Positions 15,456-20,579 of a DNA stretch of 20,579 nt are shown one piece after another. Made by a program: the position numbers and the translations under genes. The DNA is taken from contig CALEST010000135.1 in NCBI GenBank assembly GCA_937907555.1, positions 1 to 20,579 on the forward strand, in the 5' to 3' direction. Within the stretch, counting starts at the first letter, position 1. Each line of letters opens with the position of its first letter. Under the pieces are notes generated by a model. The model ran no database searches, was not told where the DNA came from, and was given only the letters and a program-made list of their open reading frames with translations. This stretch comes from an uncultured Sediminibacterium sp. (GTDB taxonomy: Bacteria; Bacteroidota; Bacteroidia; Chitinophagales; Chitinophagaceae).

Positions 15456-17969
15456 ATGGCAAAAGAGAAAATAGACAGAAGGGTTTTTGAAAATGAAACC
15501 GGTGTTCAGGGTCAATATAAAAATTGGTTCCTTGAATATGCATCGTATGTAATATTGGAAAGGGCAGTGCCTGCACTGGAAGATGGATTGAAGCCGGTGC
15601 AAAGAAGAATCCTTCATTCCATGAAAGAAATGGATGACGGGAGGTTTAATAAAGTGGCCAATATTATTGGGCAGAGTATGCAGTATCATCCGCATGGAGA
15701 TGCCAGTATCGGAGATGCTTTGGTTAACCTGGGTCAAAAAGATTTACTGATTGAAACACAGGGTAACTGGGGTGATGTAAGAACCGGAGATTCAGCTGCA
15801 GCTTCCCGATATATTGAAGCCCGTTTGTCAAAGTTTGCTTTGGAAGTAGCATTTAATGCAAAGACTACAGAGTGGCAATTGAGTTATGATGGAAGAAAAA
15901 ACGAGCCGGTTCATCTTCCGATGAAATTCCCCTTGTTGCTTGCACAGGGTGCAGATGGTATTGCAGTTGGTTTGTCTACCAAGATTTTGCCTCATAATTT
16001 CTGTGAACTCATTGATGCTGCTATTAAATATTTAAAAGGAAGAAAATTTGAATTGTATCCTGATTTTCAGACCGGGGGTATGATTGATGTTTCTGCTTAT
16101 AATGAAGGTAAGCGTGGCGGTAAAGTTCGTGTTCGTGCACATATTGAAGAACTGGATAAGAAAACATTGGTGATCAGGGATGTGCCCTATGGTGTAACTA
16201 CTACCCAGTTAATGGAGAGTATTACCAAGGCCAATGAACAGGGAAAAATCAAGATTAAAAAAGTTACAGATGTAACTGCCAAGGAAGTTGAAATTCATAT
16301 TGATCTGGCAACAGGAATTTCTCCTGATATCACCATTGATGCTCTGTATGCATTCACGGATTGTGAAGTGAGTATTTCTCCGAATGCCTGTGTAATTGAA
16401 GCACATAAACCCCGCTTCATGGGAGTGCAGGAATTGCTGAATTCTTCTGTTGATTTAACCAAAGGCTTATTGAAGAAAGAACTGGAAATTAAATTAGCCG
16501 AGTTAGAAGACAAATGGCATTACACCTCTCTGGAAAAAATATTCTTCGAAGAAAAAATATATAAAGAGTTAGAGCAGAAGCATGCTACCTGGGAAGAGGT
16601 AATTGCTGCCATTGACAAAGCATTTGGTCCATTCAAGAAAAAACTGAAAAGACCTATTGAGCGGGAAGATATTTTGAAGCTGACTGAAAAGCCGGTGAGA
16701 AGGATTTATCGTCTCGATATTAATGAACTGAATAACCAGATTAAAAATATTGAAGCCGATATTCAACAGGTAAATCATGATCTGGAGCATCTGACTGATT
16801 TTGCCATTGCCTACTACGACAATCTTTTAAAGAAATTTGGTAAGGGCAGGGAAAGAAAGACTGAGATTAAAGAGTTTGATACCATTCAGGTTAAACACGT
16901 TGCCATTGCCAATACCAAATTGTACATCAACCGGGCAGAAGGCTTTATTGGTACAGGTTTAAAGAAAGATGAATTCTTATGTGAGTGTTCTGACTATGAT
17001 GATATCATTGCCTTTACCAAGTCGGGCATCATGAAAGTGATAAAAGTTTCCGATAAAACCTTTATTGGGAAAGACATTATACACGCAGCCATTTTTGTAA
17101 AAAATGACGAGCGTACCACTTACAACATGATATACCTGGATGGCAAATCGGGCGTGAGTTATGCCAAGCGTTTTAATGTAACGGGTGTTACCCGCGACAA
17201 GGAATACGATTTAACCAAGGGTACAGAAAAAAGCAAAGTCCATTATTTGTCTGCCAATCCCAATGGGGAAGCGGAAGTATTAAAAATTGTACTGAGTCCG
17301 AATTGTACCGCCCGCATCAAGGAACTGGATTTTTATTTTGAAGAACTGGAAATCAAGGGCAGGGGTAGCATGGGTAATCAGGTAACCAAGTACCCGATTA
17401 AAACTGTGAAATTAAAAGAAGCAGGTAAGAGTACGCTTGCCGGTAGAAAGCTTTGGTTTGATGATAAGTTCGGCAGATTGAATACAGAAGAGAAAGGTCA
17501 GTATTTGGGTATATTTGAAGACGAACGCATTCTGGTGATTTATCAGGATGGCTCTTATGAATTAACTGATACCGAGATTACACAAAGATTCGAACCAGAG
17601 AAAGTGGCATTGATTGAACAGTTTAATCCGGAGAAAACCATTACTGCTGTGTATCTGGATGCTGAGAAAGGTCAATACAATATCAAGCGTTTCAAGATTG
17701 AAACAAGCACACTAAAAACACAGTTTACTTTTATTAAAGAAGGTAAGGACAACCGTCTGGAAGCTGTTACAACTGAATCTGAACCAATTCTGGTGGTACA
17801 AACCGGACGTGGTCAACAAGTGCGCAAAGCCAAGTTTAAAGTGGCGAAAATGGTGGAAGTAATGGGATGGAAAGCCGTTGGGGCAAAACTGACCGATTTT
17901 AACAAGAGCATAGAAATGGAGTGGGAAACAAGACCCCCTGCTGATACTGCACAAACCGAATTATTTTAA
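15456..17969 (+). CDS. parC: DNA topoisomerase IV subunit A (ParC)
   Basis: The 837-residue DNA cleavage subunit. The winged-helix/tower core occupies about residues 20-480, with the catalytic Tyr119 in AAASRYIEARL, the upstream QGNWGDVRTGD block, and the quinolone-region helix YHPHGDASIGDAL at 77-89. The coiled-coil gate (INELNNQIKNIEADIQQVNHDLEHL) lies at about 423-450. The remainder, to 837, is a beta-pinwheel C-terminal domain that lacks the QRRGGKG box of GyrA and has KGRGSMGNQ instead, supporting ParC. The position equivalent to E. coli GyrA Ser83 is Ala, followed by Ser. The ATG at 15456 is the natural start. It follows the DUF1835 gene by 23 bp and precedes cvfB by 9 bp. Confidence 0.95.
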   Translation: MAKEKIDRRVFENETGVQGQYKNWFLEYASYVILERAVPALEDGLKPVQRRILHSMKEMDDGRFNKVANIIGQSMQYHPHGDASIGDALVNLGQKDLLIETQGNWGDVRTGDSAAASRYIEARLSKFALEVAFNAKTTEWQLSYDGRKNEPVHLPMKFPLLLAQGADGIAVGLSTKILPHNFCELIDAAIKYLKGRKFELYPDFQTGGMIDVSAYNEGKRGGKVRVRAHIEELDKKTLVIRDVPYGVTTTQLMESITKANEQGKIKIKKVTDVTAKEVEIHIDLATGISPDITIDALYAFTDCEVSISPNACVIEAHKPRFMGVQELLNSSVDLTKGLLKKELEIKLAELEDKWHYTSLEKIFFEEKIYKELEQKHATWEEVIAAIDKAFGPFKKKLKRPIEREDILKLTEKPVRRIYRLDINELNNQIKNIEADIQQVNHDLEHLTDFAIAYYDNLLKKFGKGRERKTEIKEFDTIQVKHVAIANTKLYINRAEGFIGTGLKKDEFLCECSDYDDIIAFTKSGIMKVIKVSDKTFIGKDIIHAAIFVKNDERTTYNMIYLDGKSGVSYAKRFNVTGVTRDKEYDLTKGTEKSKVHYLSANPNGEAEVLKIVLSPNCTARIKELDFYFEELEIKGRGSMGNQVTKYPIKTVKLKEAGKSTLAGRKLWFDDKFGRLNTEEKGQYLGIFEDERILVIYQDGSYELTDTEITQRFEPEKVALIEQFNPEKTITAVYLDAEKGQYNIKRFKIETSTLKTQFTFIKEGKDNRLEAVTTESEPILVVQTGRGQQVRKAKFKVAKMVEVMGWKAVGAKLTDFNKSIEMEWETRPPADTAQTELF

Positions 17970-17978
17970 TTCAGCCAT

Positions 17979-18818
17979 ATGGAACCTATTCAAGTTGGTC
18001 AATACAATACATTAAAAGTAAGCCGCAAGGTAGACTTTGGATTTTACCTGGACGATGGTGCAGAAGGCATTTTGTTGCCCAAACGATTTGCACCCAAAGA
18101 CTTGAAAATCGGCGATGAATTACGTGTATTTGTTTATCACGATTCAGACAATCGTTTAATTGCCACCACACAGGAGCCCAAAGCAGTGGTGGGTGAAATA
18201 GCCAGACTGAAAGTAGTCTCAGTTACCAAACAGGGAGCATTTTTAGACTGGGGATTAATGAAGGATTTGTTTGTACCGGTATCCAAGCAGATTTCCGGAA
18301 TGCGGATGGGAGGATCTTATCTGGTGATGCCCTATATTGACGAAATGACCGGCCGTGTAGCTGCTACAGAAAAGATAGAGAACCTGATGAGCAATGATGA
18401 ACTTACAGTAAAAGAAATGGATCCGGTTGATTTGTTTGTTTACAGAACTTCTGAACTGGGGTATGTAATGATCATCAACAACAAACATATCGGTATTCTG
18501 CATGGCAATGAGGTTTTTCAAAAACTCGAGATAGGAGATAAAGTAAAAGGTTTTGTAAAAACCATCCGACCCGACAATAAAATTGATGTGGTATTGGGTA
18601 AGCCCGGATTTTCCAAAGTGGAAGATGAGGGCCAGAAAATACTTCAGCTCTTGCGCGAGAACAATGGCTACCTTCCTTATAACGACAAGTCTGATCCTTC
18701 CGATATCTATGATTTTTTTGGCATGAGCAAGAAAGCATTTAAAATGACGACCGGGAATTTATACAAGCAGAAACTCATCAGTTTTACACAGACCGGCATT
18801 CAGTTAATTGAATCCTAA
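17979..18818 (+). CDS. cvfB: CvfB/YitL-type S1 RNA-binding protein
   Basis: The 279 residues show the CvfB layout: three S1-like beta-barrels (about 1-65; 68-135 with VVSVTKQGAFLDWGLMKDLFVP; 140-210 with LGYVMIINNKHIGILHGNEV) and a C-terminal winged helix (about 215-279, with DIYDFFGMSKKAFKMTTGNLY). The family binds RNA; in Staphylococcus it influences virulence gene expression, but the molecular role in Bacteroidota is not settled. It starts 9 bp after the parC stop and is probably the last gene of the topoisomerase IV operon. No terminator hairpin follows it, and the next gene has its own promoter signals. Confidence 0.87.
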   Translation: MEPIQVGQYNTLKVSRKVDFGFYLDDGAEGILLPKRFAPKDLKIGDELRVFVYHDSDNRLIATTQEPKAVVGEIARLKVVSVTKQGAFLDWGLMKDLFVPVSKQISGMRMGGSYLVMPYIDEMTGRVAATEKIENLMSNDELTVKEMDPVDLFVYRTSELGYVMIINNKHIGILHGNEVFQKLEIGDKVKGFVKTIRPDNKIDVVLGKPGFSKVEDEGQKILQLLRENNGYLPYNDKSDPSDIYDFFGMSKKAFKMTTGNLYKQKLISFTQTGIQLIES

Positions 18819-18823
18819 TTGTG

Positions 18824-18854
18824 CTAACACGTGTTAGTATTTTAACTAACTTTG
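18824..18854 (+). promoter_or_regulatory. Thiolase promoter with overlapping palindromic operator
   Basis: TAACTTTG at 18847-18854 is an exact TAnnTTTG element 19 bp before the thiolase ATG. A perfect 14-bp palindrome, CTAACACGTGTTAG, at 18824-18837 covers where the -33 element should be, and no TTG sits at proper spacing. Part of it repeats as an inverted half-site, ACTAAC, at 18845-18850. Such geometry is typical of a dimeric repressor, for example of the TetR class, although the regulator is not in the window. Confidence 0.6.
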
Positions 18855-18873
18855 CTGCTCAAATTCAAGGAAT

Positions 18874-20058
18874 ATGTCTACAAAAACAGTTTACATTGTT
18901 TCGGCAGTAAGAACACCTATTGGTAGTTTCGGTGGCAGTTTAAAGGATTTTACTGCTACTCAATTAGGGGGTATTGCCATTAAAGGCGCTTTGTCTAAAG
19001 CAGGCATTGATGCCAATCAGGTAAATGAAGTATTGATGGGTTGTGTAATACAAGCCAATACTGGTCAGGCTCCTGCCAGACAAGCTGCAAAATTTGCAGG
19101 CCTGCCCGATTCTGTTATTGCAACTACCGTGAATAAGGTTTGTGCCAGTGGAATGAAAGCCATTGCACAAGGTGTTCAGTCTATCTTATTGGGCGATTCA
19201 GATATAGTTGTTGCAGGGGGAATGGAAAGCATGAGCAATGTTCCTTTTTACAGTCCGAATTTGCGCTGGGGTAACAAATATGGCAACGTGCAAATGATTG
19301 ATGGCCTGGCAAAAGATGGTTTAACCGATGTGTATCATAATTATGCAATGGGTAATGCAGCTGAATTGTGTGCCAAAGAATGCAATATCAGCAGGGAAGA
19401 CCAGGATGCATTTGCTATTGAAAGTTATAAAAGAAGTCAGGCTGCCTGGGAGAAGGGTTGGTTTAATGAAGAAATTGTTCCTGTTGAAATTCCCAATAAA
19501 AAAGGCGATCCGATTCTCTTCTCTAAAGATGAAGAGCCATACAATGTTAAGTTCGATAAAATTGCAGGATTAAAGCCAGCATTTGTAAAAGACGGTACTG
19601 TAACTGCAGCCAATGCAAGTACCATGAACGATGGTGCAGCAGCTGTGGTATTAATGAGTAAGGAAAAAGCAGATGCTTTAGGCATCAAGCCATTGGCTAT
19701 TGTTCGCTCTTATGCCGATGCAGAACAGGCTCCCGAGTGGTTTACCACTACTCCTTCACTGGCAGTACCTAAAGCAGTGGCAAAAGCAGGATTGCAAATG
19801 AGCGATATTGATTTTGTAGAATTGAATGAAGCTTTCTCTGTTGTAGGAATTGTGAATGCCCAGAAAATGAATTTGTCTTCGGATAAAGTAAATGTTCATG
19901 GTGGTGCTGTTTCCATCGGACATCCTTTGGGTTGTAGCGGTGCCAGAATCATTGTAACGCTGATCAATGTATTGAAACAACAGGGAGGCAAAATTGGTGC
20001 AGCAGGTATCTGTAACGGTGGTGGTGGTGCCAGCGCTATGGTAGTAGAATTGGCTTAA
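18874..20058 (+). CDS. Acetyl-CoA C-acyltransferase (thiolase, AtoB-like)
   Basis: The 394-residue enzyme catalyses reversible condensation of two acetyl-CoA to acetoacetyl-CoA, or thiolysis of 3-ketoacyl-CoA. All thiolase signatures are present: acyl-accepting C90 in VNKVCASGMKAI, the NEAF motif near residue 318, H350 in SIGHPLGCSGAR, and C380 in ICNGGGGASA. The length and the motif set fit cytosolic acetyl-CoA acetyltransferases more than long-chain FadA, but substrate length cannot be fixed from motifs. The gene is not beside other beta-oxidation genes here. It follows cvfB by 55 bp that hold its own promoter box and operator-like palindrome, so separate regulation is likely. It starts at an ATG 5 bp after an AAGGA sequence and ends in a 4-bp overlap with the convergent SDR gene. 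Confidence 0.95.
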   Translation: MSTKTVYIVSAVRTPIGSFGGSLKDFTATQLGGIAIKGALSKAGIDANQVNEVLMGCVIQANTGQAPARQAAKFAGLPDSVIATTVNKVCASGMKAIAQGVQSILLGDSDIVVAGGMESMSNVPFYSPNLRWGNKYGNVQMIDGLAKDGLTDVYHNYAMGNAAELCAKECNISREDQDAFAIESYKRSQAAWEKGWFNEEIVPVEIPNKKGDPILFSKDEEPYNVKFDKIAGLKPAFVKDGTVTAANASTMNDGAAAVVLMSKEKADALGIKPLAIVRSYADAEQAPEWFTTTPSLAVPKAVAKAGLQMSDIDFVELNEAFSVVGIVNAQKMNLSSDKVNVHGGAVSIGHPLGCSGARIIVTLINVLKQQGGKIGAAGICNGGGGASAMVVELA

Positions 20059-20579
20059 TAATTACTGATTCCTACTCTTTGTTGAATATATTCAGAATGC
20101 GTAGCGGCTTTCAGCATTTCCAATGCCAGGTCGCCCGCATTTATTCTGAAATGATTGGGTTCCGGTGCATAATTGATGCTGGTAATATAGATTCCTGTTT
20201 CCTCTTTATCATGAATATCTGCAGGACAAAAGAAAGTCCAGTCCAGATTGCTTTCGAGTAAAGTTTCAAATGCTTTCAGGTGTTCATTGCCAACAGCAAG
20301 GTATTCTTCCGGGTACTCTTCACCGTGTAATATCAGTGTGTTGTCTTCTGCGTTTAGTACGCCTAATCCGCCCAGCGCCACAATTCTTCTTTTCCCTTTT
20401 TTCTGCATCTGTTCAACAATATATTTGATGCCCAGGCTTCTGGTTTTATCAGAACCGTCTGATGCGCCCCCTAAAACAGATATTATTGTATCTGCATTCT
20501 CAATAGCTTTAGCCACATCTTTTTCATTGAATAAATACCCTTTTTGCGCGGTCAGTAATTCATTGGTATTATCTCTGTC
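20055..20579 (-). CDS. NAD(P)-binding SDR protein (NmrA-like), 5' end beyond window
   Basis: The open frame continues without a stop to the right edge; the GTG at 20516 lies inside it and is not taken as the start. The visible 174 residues belong to the atypical short-chain dehydrogenase group with an NAD(P)H-binding fold. ADTIISVLGGASDGSD corresponds to the strand-loop after the cofactor site, KRRIVALGGLG to a central strand, and NLDWTFFCPADI to the segment where these proteins carry a Pro-Ala-containing loop. The N-terminal glycine-rich motif is outside the window. Similar proteins act as redox sensors or as small NAD(P)H-dependent reductases; the substrate is unknown. The stop shares TTAA with the stop of the thiolase gene. 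Confidence 0.83.
   Translation of the reverse strand, partial: DRDNTNELLTAQKGYLFNEKDVAKAIENADTIISVLGGASDGSDKTRSLGIKYIVEQMQKKGKRRIVALGGLGVLNAEDNTLILHGEEYPEEYLAVGNEHLKAFETLLESNLDWTFFCPADIHDKEETGIYITSINYAPEPNHFRINAGDLALEMLKAATHSEYIQQRVGISNY

Overview
The window reads as ordinary chromosome of a Bacteroidota bacterium, most likely a member of Chitinophagaceae or a close relative. This rests on protein content: a PafA-type alkaline phosphatase, a DUF2911 protein, Bacteroidota-style ParE and ParC with a DUF1835 gene between them, and a two-domain periplasmic M16 peptidase. It also rests on AT-rich intergenic DNA, few Shine-Dalgarno sequences, and several matches to the Bacteroidota promoter (TTG, about 19-21 bp, TAnnTTTG). 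The family assignment is inference; the phylum is well supported. Coding density is very high: 17 genes, two of them cut by the window edges, no RNA genes, no mobile elements, no CRISPR, and no gene-free stretch longer than about 120 bp.

Layout. 1-5166 (minus strand): pafA, then an exported M16 zinc peptidase, then a SAM-dependent methyltransferase cut by the left edge. 5287-6547 (plus): an alpha-oxoamine synthase family PLP enzyme with its own promoter, ending at a strong palindromic terminator shared with the convergent DUF2911 gene (6648-7490, minus). 7589-8488 (minus): xerD. 8529-9029 (plus): a YkgJ-family cysteine-cluster protein. 9015-10055 (minus): an exported Ycf48-like beta-propeller protein. 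10159-10887 (plus): tcdA. 10884-12588 (minus): a second YkgJ-family gene followed by a NamZ/DUF1343 muramidase gene. 12735-18818 (plus): parE, DUF1835, parC and cvfB, closely spaced behind one good promoter. 18874-20058 (plus): a thiolase behind a TAnnTTTG box and a perfect 14-bp palindrome. 20055-20579 (minus): an NAD(P)-binding SDR protein cut by the right edge.

How the genes work together. Most are housekeeping or envelope functions: topoisomerase IV decatenation (parE/parC), dimer resolution (xerD), tRNA modification (tcdA), phosphate scavenging (pafA), periplasmic proteolysis (M16), lipid or cofactor acyl-condensation chemistry (PLP enzyme), peptidoglycan sugar recycling (NamZ) and acetyl-CoA metabolism (thiolase). 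I saw no defence system, biosynthetic cluster or prophage. The least explained parts are the DUF1835 gene inside the topoisomerase IV operon, the two YkgJ paralogues (one next to an apparently cytoplasmic NamZ), and several regulatory palindromes and hairpins: one abutting the M16 start codon, one over the thiolase promoter, and one pairing the ykgJ2 5' end with its upstream DNA.
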